64,000 bases of DNA, from contig NZ_CP089848.1 of the NCBI RefSeq assembly GCF_021266465.1, forward strand, positions 1,550,001 through 1,614,000, given 5' to 3'. This stretch comes from Paralcaligenes sp. KSB-10. Its GTDB lineage: Bacteria; Pseudomonadota; Gammaproteobacteria; Burkholderiales; Burkholderiaceae_B. Positions 25,418-33,783 of this stretch are shown here, piece by piece. The translations under genes were made by a program, and so were the position numbers. The number at the start of each line of letters is the position of its first letter. Within the stretch, counting starts at the first letter, position 1. The notes beneath the pieces were generated by a model. It did no database searches. It worked only from the letters and a program-made list of their open reading frames with translations, and had not been told where the DNA came from.

Positions 25418-26767
25418 TCACTGACGGAAGCTGCCGGGATCGATCGCCAGGCGATTCAGTTTGTCATACAAGGTCTTGCGCGAAATCTTCAATAGCTTTG
25501 CCGCATGCACCACATTGCCTGCAGCGCTGCGCAGCGCCTCCTGTATCAATTCATGTTCCGTTTGTTCCATGCGATACGCCAGGGAGTCGGCATTGTCGGG
25601 AGGCTGCGCCAGACCGTCTTCAACACCCAGGCAGAATCGCTCGGCGGTGTTCCGCAATTCACGCACATTGCCCGGCCAGTCGTGCTGTTGCCAGCGCAGC
25701 AAGTCCTGGCCGGACCATTGCGGCGGCTCGCATTGATACCGCCGCGCCGCAATGGCAATGAAATACGCCATGAGCAACGGGATGTCATCGAGCCGTTTAC
25801 GCAAGGGCGGCAACTCGATGGACACAACATTCAGGCGGTAATACAGGTCGGCCCGGAACTCGCCCTGGTCGCAGGCCTGCTTGAGGTCCAGCTTGGTTGC
25901 CGCTATTACCCGGCAATCGACCGGTATCGGCGTATTGCTGCCTAGCCGCTCCACGTAGCGCTCCTGCAGCACGCGCAGCAATTTAGCCTGCAAATTCAGC
26001 GGCATGGATTCGATTTCGTCCAGGAACAGCGTGCCGCCCTGGGCATATTCGATTTTTCCGATACGACGGCGATGCGCTCCGGTAAACGCACCGGCCTCAT
26101 GGCCAAATATTTCGCTCTCGAAAATACTTTCGGGCACTGCCGCGCAATTCAGCGCAACAAAGGCGCCACGCCTGCCGCTGGCGGTGTGGATGGCTTTTGC
26201 CAGCACCTCTTTGCCCGATCCAGTTTCGCCGCAAACCAGCAAATCGGCCGAGGTCGGCGCCAGCGCGGCGATCAGCTTGCGGACATGCTGGATCGCGGGC
26301 GATTGGCCAATCAGGGGGGTTACCTGCAACTCTTGCAATTGATCTTTCAGGCGCTGATTTTCGGTGGCCAGGGCGCGGCGCTCCATGGCCCGGCGGACCA
26401 CATCGACGAGCCGCTCCGAATGAAATGGTTTCTCGATGAAATCGTAGGCGCCAGCCCGCATGGCTTCCACTGCCAGGGAAATATCGCCGTGCCCGGTAAT
26501 CAGAATCACAGGCAAATTACGATCCAGGCGCAGCAAATCGACCAGCAGCGACATTCCACCCATGCCGGGAAGCTGTACATCGCAGATCACGGCTGCCGGC
26601 CGTTCGCCGCCAACGCTGGCCAGCGCGGTTTCCGCATCGCCGAAGCCGCGCACCGAAATGCCCGCCAAACGCAAAGCCTGCCCGCAGGCATGCATGACGA
26701 TTTCATCGTCCTCGATCAAATACACAAGGCTGCCTTCAGCGGCGGGAATGGGGTTTTCCGTGTTCAT
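25418..26767 (-). CDS. Sigma-54-dependent response regulator (DctD/NtrC type)
   Basis: 449 residues in the order receiver, AAA+, Fis-type helix-turn-helix. The receiver has Asp20/21, phospho-acceptor Asp63 (VICDVQLPG) and Lys113 (EKPF). The AAA+ domain has Walker A GETGSGKE (180-187), the GAFTGA loop (226-231) that touches sigma-54, and GGTLFLDEI. The tail VVHAAKLLKISRKTLYDKL is the DNA-binding helix-turn-helix. It activates sigma-54 promoters when phosphorylated by the histidine kinase whose stop overlaps its ATG. The only clear -24/-12 promoter I saw nearby is upstream of the TOPRIM gene. Confidence 0.95.
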   Translation of the reverse strand: MNTENPIPAAEGSLVYLIEDDEIVMHACGQALRLAGISVRGFGDAETALASVGGERPAAVICDVQLPGMGGMSLLVDLLRLDRNLPVILITGHGDISLAVEAMRAGAYDFIEKPFHSERLVDVVRRAMERRALATENQRLKDQLQELQVTPLIGQSPAIQHVRKLIAALAPTSADLLVCGETGSGKEVLAKAIHTASGRRGAFVALNCAAVPESIFESEIFGHEAGAFTGAHRRRIGKIEYAQGGTLFLDEIESMPLNLQAKLLRVLQERYVERLGSNTPIPVDCRVIAATKLDLKQACDQGEFRADLYYRLNVVSIELPPLRKRLDDIPLLMAYFIAIAARRYQCEPPQWSGQDLLRWQQHDWPGNVRELRNTAERFCLGVEDGLAQPPDNADSLAYRMEQTEHELIQEALRSAAGNVVHAAKLLKISRKTLYDKLNRLAIDPGSFRQ

Positions 26768-28629
26768 ACATGTTCCAGGATGATGGTGGCCTCGGTGCCC
26801 CGATCGGGCGCATTGCCTATCTGCAGCTGGCCGCGCATTTCCTCAATGATAGCCAAGGAAATGGCCAGGCCCAGCCCTATGCCCTGGCCGGTGGGCTTGG
26901 TGGTGAAGAATGGCTCAAAAAGGTGCTGGCGCACTGCGTCCGAAATACCCGGACCCTGGTCGCGTACGATAATGTGTACGTGTTTCTCTTGCACCTGAAC
27001 CGTTACCGACAGTACGCTGCCTGGCTGATCGGCAGCGGCGTCCAGGCCATTACGCAATAGATTGACCAGCACCTGTTCAAGCCGTATGGAGTTACCCCAA
27101 GCCAACGCCTCCGAGCTTGTACGCACCAACTGGACTTTGGCTGCGACCTGCTTGCGGCGCGGCTCGACCAACATCAGCGCCTGATGAATGGAATTGCTGA
27201 CATTGACCGGCTCGCGTCCGACATTGTCCTTGCGGGAAAAAGCCTTGATGCTGGACACGATGTTGCCCATGCGGGCGGCCAGCTTGCTGATCAGAAAAAC
27301 ATTCTTGCTGACTTCCTCAAGTTCTCCGCGCTTGACCAGGTGAACCGTATTGTCGGAAAGCGTGGTCAGGGCAGTCAGGGGCTGGCTGAGTTCATGCGTG
27401 ATACCGGCCGCCATTTGCCCCAGTACGGCCAGTTTGCCCGCCTGCACCGCGCTGTCGCGTGTTTCCCGCAAGATATGCTGGGCACGATCCAGCGCCGCAA
27501 TTTTTTCGGTAAGATCGGTCGTGCGCAAGGCAATCCGCGTCTCCAGTTCCGCATGCGCCTGATCCAGTTCATTTTTCGCACGGCGCCGCTCTTCGTAGCG
27601 TTTGCGCTGTTGATTGCGCACCATGAACAGGGCCGCTACGAACGCGGCGACAAAGCCCACGCCTATACCCACCACCCGGGATAATTGACGGTCCCGCTGT
27701 GGGTCGACAAATATTGCCAGCTTCCACCCAAGCGGCCCCACCGGTACGTATTCGGTGAGCAATGTACGTTTGGGCTGGCCTGGAAGCGCCAGATCGAGGG
27801 TTTGCGGCAAGGTATTGTCGAGAACAACGCCCTCCAGGGGATCAAGCGGATTCTTACCGTACTGACGATTCCGATTCACTGCAGCACGTTTCTGCGCACT
27901 TAGCGCAACCAGGGTATGGTATCGCCAGGCGGGAACCGAGGACAGGAAAATAATCCCGCCCGAATCAAGCAGCATGACCGTATCGCTGCTTTGCGAGAGC
28001 GCCGATTCAAACTCACTGAGACTGATCTTCACAACAATAACGCCGCGCGTTCCCGCCTGCGTACGAATGGATGTTGCAAGAAAATAGCCGGCCTCGTGGC
28101 TGGTGGTGCCAAGACCATAAAAGCGCCCCTGGCCGAATTGCAGCGCATCGCGAAAATAAGGCCGAAAGGTATAGTTCTGACCGACAAAGGTATCGGGCTT
28201 ATCCCAATTGCTGGATGCCAGAGTCAAGCCATCGGCATCAATGAGATAAGCAACCCGCGAACCGGTTGTCACCTGAACGGCGCGCAGGTATTGATTGGCG
28301 GCTTGCTGAGCCACCGCATCGCCCGGATTGTCCAGCAGGACGCTCATTTTCTTTTCAAACGAGATCACTTTCGGCAGCGATTCGTACCGCGCCAGGGTCG
28401 ACTCCAGGCTCAGGGAATAAAACACGGCACGTTGATGCGCTTGCGCGAGTGTGGACTTGGTCTCTTGGGCGAAGACGATGCAATCGGCAATATAGGCTAT
28501 CCCGACACAGGCGGCGAGCAACAAATAAATGCTCAAGCGCCGTCGGGCAAAAAGATATCGCATGTAATCGTCCAATCGACATTGAAGTTCAACAAAAGCG
28601 GAATCGCCATTGGTCCGGACCAGGCTCAT
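26764..28629 (-). CDS. DctB-like sensor histidine kinase
   Basis: 621 residues from ATG 28629; ATG 28563 is an alternative and the ribosome sites of both are weak. Layout: a membrane helix near residues 33-54 (IYLLLAACVGIAYIADCIVF), a large periplasmic double-Cache-like sensor, a second membrane helix (GIGVGFVAAFVAALFMV), a coiled coil, a HisKA domain with His412 in AAGITHELSQPL, and an HATPase domain with NLLRNGLDAA, DQGPGISD and GQGIGLGLAIS. DctB-type kinases read extracellular carboxylates. It overlaps the response-regulator gene (ATGA). Its upstream gap is shared with the TOPRIM gene. Confidence 0.93.
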   Translation of the reverse strand: MSLVRTNGDSAFVELQCRLDDYMRYLFARRRLSIYLLLAACVGIAYIADCIVFAQETKSTLAQAHQRAVFYSLSLESTLARYESLPKVISFEKKMSVLLDNPGDAVAQQAANQYLRAVQVTTGSRVAYLIDADGLTLASSNWDKPDTFVGQNYTFRPYFRDALQFGQGRFYGLGTTSHEAGYFLATSIRTQAGTRGVIVVKISLSEFESALSQSSDTVMLLDSGGIIFLSSVPAWRYHTLVALSAQKRAAVNRNRQYGKNPLDPLEGVVLDNTLPQTLDLALPGQPKRTLLTEYVPVGPLGWKLAIFVDPQRDRQLSRVVGIGVGFVAAFVAALFMVRNQQRKRYEERRRAKNELDQAHAELETRIALRTTDLTEKIAALDRAQHILRETRDSAVQAGKLAVLGQMAAGITHELSQPLTALTTLSDNTVHLVKRGELEEVSKNVFLISKLAARMGNIVSSIKAFSRKDNVGREPVNVSNSIHQALMLVEPRRKQVAAKVQLVRTSSEALAWGNSIRLEQVLVNLLRNGLDAAADQPGSVLSVTVQVQEKHVHIIVRDQGPGISDAVRQHLFEPFFTTKPTGQGIGLGLAISLAIIEEMRGQLQIGNAPDRGTEATIILEHV

Positions 28630-28924
28630 CTCAAGCCCGATGACATGCCAGGGCTCAGGGTCTGGCTGCTTTGTTATTCGTGCATGCCCGCGCGCATCCG
28701 CGCCGGTGAATATATACCAGAAGCACGCGGAAAATGCAGCCTGCGAATAACCAGTAGGAACAAACTTGCCACTGCGTCCCACCCCGGCAGGATGGAAAAG
28801 TACACACAAAAAACACTGAATTCTGCCGATCTACACACTTGAGTCGTATGCCAGGCCTGACGAATTTTGCTCGAATGCCCCACCGTACCGGCCTTTCATA
28901 CCTATTGTAGGTTTTTGACGCCCC

Positions 28925-28939
28925 TGGCACGGTTCTTGC
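28925..28939 (+). promoter_or_regulatory. Sigma-54 (-24/-12) promoter of the TOPRIM gene
   Basis: TGGCAC (28925-28930), five bases, TTGC (28936-28939) matches the sigma-54 consensus TGGCAC-N5-TTGC at every fixed position, 56 bases before the TOPRIM ATG and on its strand. The rest of the 28630-28995 gap holds no gene; I found no convincing dyad for an upstream activator site. The divergently encoded sigma-54 activator is the natural candidate regulator (inference). Confidence 0.8.
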
Positions 28940-28995
28940 GTCAGTCTGAACCAACCACTCAAGATAGTGGGTATTCACAATACCATGGAGGCAGC

Positions 28996-29910
28996 ATGAC
29001 ATTGGCAAAATCGGAGTTGTCGTTTCCGGAGAAAAATTGGGCCGAGGCGCAGTGGCCCCTCAAAAGGCAACGATGGTGTGCATGGGGCACGACGAATCTC
29101 GAACAATTCCCGAGCCGGCAAGCCCATGAGAGAACTGAAAAAGAAGCAAGAAAAGCCACATCCGAGGCCCAGACCGGACAAAAACAAACGGACAGGAAAC
29201 GAGAACTACATGCCAAACACGAAAGCACAGCCATCATGCTTGCGGCCAAGCTGCCTACCTTTCCACGCGCCACGGACGCCAATGCCTACTTGCGCCGCAA
29301 AGGAATCAGCGCCCACGAGGGTCTCAAGAAAAACTGCTATGGCAACCTCGTGATTCCCGCGCAAGACATACACGGCAAGGTATGGGCCGCCCAAAAAATC
29401 TATACGGATGGCAGCCAGTGCTACCAGGCAGACAATCTCAAGCCCGGTTGTTTCCACGTCTTGGACGCGGCACCCGGCCAGGGTGTTGCCGTATTGGCCC
29501 AGGCCTCGGTCATTATTCTTGCCGAAAGCTATGCCACGGCCGCCACCATAGCGGAAACCGTATCCCATCCCACTGTTGTGGCCTTTGACAGCGACAACCT
29601 GACGCCCGTCGCCCAAGCCTTGCGTGGACGCTTTCCCGACAAGCCTCTATTGATATGCGGCAATGACGACCGGCATCTGGAACGCAATACCAAACTCGGC
29701 GGCAGCTACCGTAACGCCATCAAAGCAGCCCAGGCTGTCGCCGGCGTCGCGATCTTCCCCTCTTTTTCCAGCGATGAAACAAGCGGGCGCCCCAAAGAAT
29801 TTATCAGCTTCAACGACCTGGCGCAAAAATCCACGCATGGACGCACCGCCGTCGAAGCGGCAATCCGCAGTGGGATTGGCCAGGCGCAGGACACAATTCC
29901 GCGGGAATAA
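28996..29910 (+). CDS. Solitary TOPRIM-domain protein (plasmid-primase-like)
   Basis: 304 residues from ATG 28996 behind GGAGGCAGC. The N-terminal 70 residues are charged and probably helical. From PRATDANAYLRRKGI on it follows the accessory region and TOPRIM domain of mobile-element primases: NLVIPAQDIHGKVWAAQKI, Glu177 in ILAESYATAATIAE, Asp198/Asp200 in VAFDSDNL, GNDD (222-225) and a final FISFNDLA. The TOPRIM metal-site acids are all present, but no zinc-finger, polymerase or helicase domain accompanies it, and no mobile-element gene is near. Preceded by a sigma-54 promoter. Could be a domesticated nucleic-acid enzyme; its role is unknown. Confidence 0.82.
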   Translation: MTLAKSELSFPEKNWAEAQWPLKRQRWCAWGTTNLEQFPSRQAHERTEKEARKATSEAQTGQKQTDRKRELHAKHESTAIMLAAKLPTFPRATDANAYLRRKGISAHEGLKKNCYGNLVIPAQDIHGKVWAAQKIYTDGSQCYQADNLKPGCFHVLDAAPGQGVAVLAQASVIILAESYATAATIAETVSHPTVVAFDSDNLTPVAQALRGRFPDKPLLICGNDDRHLERNTKLGGSYRNAIKAAQAVAGVAIFPSFSSDETSGRPKEFISFNDLAQKSTHGRTAVEAAIRSGIGQAQDTIPRE

Positions 29911-29918
29911 TCATTTCG

Positions 29919-29944
29919 AAAAAACGCCGCCTCCATGAGGCGGC
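29919..29944 (-). terminator. Intrinsic terminator of the Bug-RraA operon
   Basis: Read on the minus strand, GCCGCCTC/GAGGCGGC (29926-29944, ATG loop) forms an eight-base GC-rich stem followed by one G and six Ts (29919-29924), a classical Rho-independent terminator. It ends transcripts coming from the Bug receptor gene (stop at 30036) and also sits just beyond the TOPRIM stop. Confidence 0.8.
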
Positions 29945-30035
29945 ACCGGAATTGCGGATGTCCACAAGATACATCCCGAATGATGGTGTGCGGGGCGGCC
30001 GTGGGTGCCGCCAAAACACGGCAACAGCGGCATAC

Positions 30036-31013
30036 TCAATCCATTTTCGCGCCCGACAGTTTGACCAGCTCACCATATCTGCTCAACTCACTGGACATGA
30101 ACCCGGCAAATTCCTTGGGGCTTTGGGCGGGGCCTACCTGTACACCCATTGCTTCCAGCTTCTTGTTGATATCTGGATCTTTCAGGACAAGATTGATTTT
30201 CTTGTTCAGTTCGTCCACAATTTTTACTGGCGTACCGGCCGGAGCCGCTATGCCATACCAGGCTGAAGCGTACATATCCTTTACACCCGCCTCTGCAAAG
30301 GTTGGAACATCGGGCAGTTCCGTCAACCTTGTTTTCGAGGCCACGGCCAAAGCCTTGAGTGTGCCGGCCTTAACCTGCGAAATCGATCCCGTATCGATCA
30401 TGAAATCCAGTTGTTTCCCCAACAAATCACTGACGGCCGGGCCGCTACCTTTATAGGGAATGTGCGTGACCTTGATCCCAGTCAGGTGCACCAGCAAGGA
30501 GCTTGCCAAATGCTGCGACGAACCCACGCCGGCCGAACCGTAATTCAGCCTGGACGGATGTTCTTTGGCATAGCTCAACAAGTCACCGACGGAGTTGAAT
30601 GGAGATCCCTTGGGTACCTCCAGAACATTGGGAATCGAACCGATATATGCAACCGGTGCAAAGTCCTTTTTAGGATCGAACCCCAGATGCGAATACAAAT
30701 GCGGGTTTGCCGCATTGGTTGAACTGGTCACCACCAGCAGGGTGTAACCATCAGGCTTTTCGCGAACAAATGAAGTCGTCCCAATATTTCCACCCGCGCC
30801 GGCCTTATTGTTGACCACCACGGCCTCGCCGATCCGCTCACTCAAGCCTTTGGCGATAAAACGGCCAATCACATCCGTTGCTCCCCCGGGCGCCCAGGGA
30901 ACAACCAGTTGAATTGCATGATCCGGGAAATCGGCCGCATTCGCTGTTGCCCCTGTCACCAACAGCATACTGACAGCAAAACCCGCGGCGATTGTTTTTT
31001 TGATAAATAGCAT
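30036..31013 (-). CDS. Bug/TctC-family periplasmic substrate receptor
   Basis: 325 residues with a signal peptide (KTIAAGFAVSMLLVTGATANA) and family motifs FPDHAIQLVVPWAPGGATDVIGRF, VVVNNKAGAGGNIGTTSFV, DGYTLLVVTSSTNAANPHL, FDPKKDFAPVAYIG and LPDVPTFAEAGV. GAAGG precedes the ATG. It follows the RraA-like gene by 34 bases on the same strand and ends at a strong terminator, so the two form a bicistronic unit; the receptor probably imports or senses the aldolase pathway substrate. Confidence 0.93.
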   Translation of the reverse strand: MLFIKKTIAAGFAVSMLLVTGATANAADFPDHAIQLVVPWAPGGATDVIGRFIAKGLSERIGEAVVVNNKAGAGGNIGTTSFVREKPDGYTLLVVTSSTNAANPHLYSHLGFDPKKDFAPVAYIGSIPNVLEVPKGSPFNSVGDLLSYAKEHPSRLNYGSAGVGSSQHLASSLLVHLTGIKVTHIPYKGSGPAVSDLLGKQLDFMIDTGSISQVKAGTLKALAVASKTRLTELPDVPTFAEAGVKDMYASAWYGIAAPAGTPVKIVDELNKKINLVLKDPDINKKLEAMGVQVGPAQSPKEFAGFMSSELSRYGELVKLSGAKMD

Positions 31014-31047
31014 TTTTTTACCTTCGATAAGTAGTGCAGTTCAGGCA

Positions 31048-31665
31048 TTAACCTTGTTTCAACAATGACGCTTCGATCCAGCTATCGTCATACACATTGC
31101 GGCCGATACCGCTGAGGGTATCGGCCTCCAGTTTCATTTTTTTTCTGGCCAGGCCAAGAATTTCTTCTGCCTTCTCGACTGGAATAAAGACCACCCCATC
31201 TTCATCGCCTATCACAATGTCTCCCGGCTGAACGACGGCCCCATCTATAGATACAGGAATATTCACTGCCCCGGGACCATTCTTGTATGGACCCCGATGC
31301 GTAACTCCCTTGGCAAAACATGGAAAATCATTTTTGGAGAATGCCCCCACATCCCTGATTGCTCCATCAACCACGTAGCCGACCGCCCCTCTCATTTTCG
31401 CGACAGCAAGCATAATCTCGCCGATCAGGGCTCTATCCACCCCGCCTCCCGCGTCGATGACCAGAACATCGCCAGGCTGCACAGTCCGCAACGCTTTATG
31501 TATGAACAGGTTGTCGCCGGCGGCAACCTTTACAGTAAGGGCTCGACCGATCAATTGCGTGCTGCCATGCATCGGCTTCAATTGATTAGTACCAGGCAGG
31601 CGATCCATCACATCGCTGATGATCGAAGTAGAAACTCCGTTGAAGGAACGTTGAATATCTTCCAT
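31048..31665 (-). CDS. RraA-like / HMG aldolase-type protein
   Basis: 205 residues of the RraA/class II HMG-aldolase family: AAGDNLFIHKAL, PGDVLVIDAGG, IGEIM and the DGAIRDV motif, in which Arg104 and Asp105 correspond to the substrate and metal-site residues of 4-hydroxy-4-methyl-2-oxoglutarate/oxaloacetate aldolases. Presence of Arg-Asp and the link to a carboxylate receptor favour an aldolase or decarboxylase over the RNase E inhibitor RraA. The AAGG before the ATG is only two bases away, so the start is less certain. Divergent from the two LysR genes. Confidence 0.87.
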   Translation of the reverse strand: MEDIQRSFNGVSTSIISDVMDRLPGTNQLKPMHGSTQLIGRALTVKVAAGDNLFIHKALRTVQPGDVLVIDAGGGVDRALIGEIMLAVAKMRGAVGYVVDGAIRDVGAFSKNDFPCFAKGVTHRGPYKNGPGAVNIPVSIDGAVVQPGDIVIGDEDGVVFIPVEKAEEILGLARKKMKLEADTLSGIGRNVYDDSWIEASLLKQG

Positions 31666-31703
31666 TACCTTTTTCTACACTTTAATTAACACGTAAAGCA
31701 ATC

Positions 31704-31774
31704 TGTGAAAACGAAATTCTCACACACGGGAAAATAATAAAAAAGTGATATATTCAGCTAATAAAATATGAATA
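31704..31774. promoter_or_regulatory. Two dyads in the RraA/LysR divergent region
   Basis: TGTGAAAA (31704-31711) and TTCTCACA (31717-31724) form a dyad with one mismatch and a five-base centre. TATTCA (31751-31756) and TGAATA (31769-31774) form a second with a twelve-base spacer. The region is AT-rich. Two overlapping LysR genes start just downstream, and LysR proteins bind such interrupted dyads between divergent genes; which dyad belongs to which protein is not decidable. Confidence 0.45.
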
Positions 31775-31805
31775 AATTAGATGAATTACCAAGGTAAACC
31801 CGAAT

Positions 31806-32744
31806 ATGACAAGCTTCAAGCAATTGGAAGCAATCGTGGCTGTTGCCGAAGCGGGTTCATTCAGCGATGCCGCCCATAAACTGGGCGTCGTCCAATCCGC
31901 CATCTCGCGGCAAGTTCAGGAACTGGAAAATCATTTGAAATGCCAGTTGCTCAATCGCTCCGCCCGACAGGCAAAATTCACAAAGAGTGGCCAGGAAGTG
32001 TTAAGCAAAGCGCGGGGCCTGTTGCAGCAACGGGACCTCATCGTCGATCAGATGATCAATAAAACCCTGTTATCGACAAAAGTTCGCTTGGGGGTTACAG
32101 AATTGACAGCCATGACTTGGCTGCCGGTGCTGATAGAAAAATTGAAAGAAGAATACGCGGCGGCGGATATTGAAATTGAGGTCGAGGCAAGCACGGTCTT
32201 ATTAAACAAGCTGAAGACAGGGGCTCTGGACATTATTATTGTGCCCGATGCATTCAACGCGACAGGGCTCATAAAAACCAAACTGGCCGACGTTCAATCA
32301 GCGTGGCTGTGTCATCCAAGCTTACACAACGTGGAAGCCGACCTTCCCGTGTCGAAGATAGGAAACTTCACCTCGCTTGTTCAAAACAGCACATCGGGCG
32401 CGGGAATTATCATGTCTGAATGGATGGAAAAAAGAGGTATTGTTGCAAAAACAAAAATAAGCACCAATAGCCTGACCGTCCTGGTCGGTATAGTTCTTGC
32501 CGGATTAGGCGTTGCCTATCTGCCTCGCAACGTATTTACGAACCTGCTCGCCGATGGCCAGCTAAAGGAAATTATTTCATCTCCCCCGGTACCCTCCGTC
32601 AGCTATGTGGCAATCATTCCCACCTCGAAATACAACATCTTCCACAAAAACATCATCAGCTTGATGCAAGCCATTTGCAATTTCGACCGGCTGCATCAAA
32701 AGCATCAGCCGTTTTCCGTTAACGGAAAACCAGGCCAGCCATGA
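31806..32744 (+). CDS. LysR-family transcriptional regulator
   Basis: 312 residues: N-terminal helix-turn-helix (FKQLEAIVAVAEAGSFSDAAHKLGVVQSAISRQVQELE, residues 4-41) and a periplasmic-protein-like effector domain (VRLGVTELTAMTWLPVLIEKL). AAGG lies upstream. Codon use and base composition are visibly more AT-rich than in the surrounding catabolic genes. The next LysR gene overlaps its stop (ATGA), and the two proteins share GVTEL/GITEL...TWLP/TWFP at the start of their effector domains, so they look like a diverged duplicate. Likely target: the divergent RraA-Bug operon. Confidence 0.93.
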   Translation: MTSFKQLEAIVAVAEAGSFSDAAHKLGVVQSAISRQVQELENHLKCQLLNRSARQAKFTKSGQEVLSKARGLLQQRDLIVDQMINKTLLSTKVRLGVTELTAMTWLPVLIEKLKEEYAAADIEIEVEASTVLLNKLKTGALDIIIVPDAFNATGLIKTKLADVQSAWLCHPSLHNVEADLPVSKIGNFTSLVQNSTSGAGIIMSEWMEKRGIVAKTKISTNSLTVLVGIVLAGLGVAYLPRNVFTNLLADGQLKEIISSPPVPSVSYVAIIPTSKYNIFHKNIISLMQAICNFDRLHQKHQPFSVNGKPGQP

Positions 32745-33622
32745 TCACAATCAAGCAATTGGAGGCGTTTTACTGGACGGCCAAATTGGGAACCATGGAC
32801 AAGGCCGCCCAAAAATTGAACATTACCCAATCCGCCACGACCAAACGATTGCAGGAACTGGAAAGACTATCTTCCGCACCCCTGTTTCACACCAGAAACA
32901 AGAAATCCGAGCTCAGCGATCTAGGGCGGGAGGTATTGCAATCCACCGAAAAACTGTTGATTGCCCTGATGGGTCTGACAGAGCAATCATCCCAGACAAT
33001 AAAGAAAATAGCAGTGGGAATCACCGAACTCAGTGCTCTGACATGGTTTCCGGAATTCATCAAAGAATTGAAGGACAGCTATCCAAACCTTCTTGTCAGT
33101 ACTTGCGTAAGCCATGCCCCCATATTGCAAAGCCAGTTGCTGGAAGGCAAGCTTGACTTCATTGTCATTCCAGAACATTTTCTAACTCCAGCCATGGTGC
33201 GGACATTCCTGAAAAGATCAGAGTTTGCGTGGTTTTGCTCTCCTTCAATGCTGCTGCCGTCTCGCGAGCTGTCTCTCGATGAAATATTCAGATTGCCATT
33301 GATCAGACAGCACGACGACTCCATCACCTCCGCGCTTTGTGATAATTTTTTCGCGGTAAGCAGCATCAGGCCGCCGAGTATTTCCGAATCCAACAGCCTG
33401 GTTTCCTTATGCAGCCTGGTACAGGCGGGGCTTGGGGTTAGCTACCTGCCCAAAGAGCTTTTCCTGGCGCAACTCAATCAAAATAAAATAAAAATGTTCG
33501 GCACCAGCATGCCTGTCGAACATATAAATTATTATGGCGCGCATCTGAAACATGAGTCTCTGGTTGCACTTCCCATTGCCGAAATTGCCAGGCAGACATG
33601 CATAAAATATTCGGCAAGCTAA
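32741..33622 (+). CDS. LysR-family transcriptional regulator, partner of the preceding one
   Basis: 293 residues with the LysR helix-turn-helix (IKQLEAFYWTAKLGTMDKAAQKLNITQSATTKRLQELE) and effector domain (KIAVGITELSALTWFPEFIKEL). Translation is coupled to the upstream LysR gene through a four-base overlap. The DNA is clearly AT-rich toward the 3' end (for example 33480-33540). Two LysR proteins made from one coupled mRNA suggests a hetero-oligomer or two ligand inputs on one promoter region; this is inference. No terminator was seen after it. Confidence 0.92.
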   Translation: MITIKQLEAFYWTAKLGTMDKAAQKLNITQSATTKRLQELERLSSAPLFHTRNKKSELSDLGREVLQSTEKLLIALMGLTEQSSQTIKKIAVGITELSALTWFPEFIKELKDSYPNLLVSTCVSHAPILQSQLLEGKLDFIVIPEHFLTPAMVRTFLKRSEFAWFCSPSMLLPSRELSLDEIFRLPLIRQHDDSITSALCDNFFAVSSIRPPSISESNSLVSLCSLVQAGLGVSYLPKELFLAQLNQNKIKMFGTSMPVEHINYYGAHLKHESLVALPIAEIARQTCIKYSAS

Positions 33623-33705
33623 TAATTTTGGGTTGAAAACATTTTCCTACCCACAGACACAGAGCGAGCCTTGCGTCTACGCCAATCCGGCCGACCCGGG
33701 GCCGC

Positions 33706-33770
33706 GGGTACCCACGAAGGGCGCCCCTACGAATAACGGCATATGGTAGGGGTGGGCCTTGTGCCCACCC
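33706..33770. repeat. Imperfect intergenic inverted repeat
   Basis: The arms GGGTACCCACGAAGGGCGCC... (33706-33730) and GTAGGGGTGGGCCTTGTGCC... (33746-33770) are inverted relatives of each other: 17 of 25 positions pair, with CCCCTAC/GTAGGGG at the inner ends. This GTAGGGGTGGGC-type motif is the kind found dispersed between genes in many proteobacteria, but I cannot count copies beyond this window. It lies between the second LysR gene and tRNA-Arg; nothing else is seen in 33623-33705. Confidence 0.5.
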
Positions 33771-33783
33771 GTTTGGGCGACAA

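Noticed and set aside
31048-31665. Calling this gene RraA, regulator of RNase E
   Set aside because: The Arg104-Asp105 aldolase residues and linkage to a carboxylate receptor fit the HMG-aldolase branch better.
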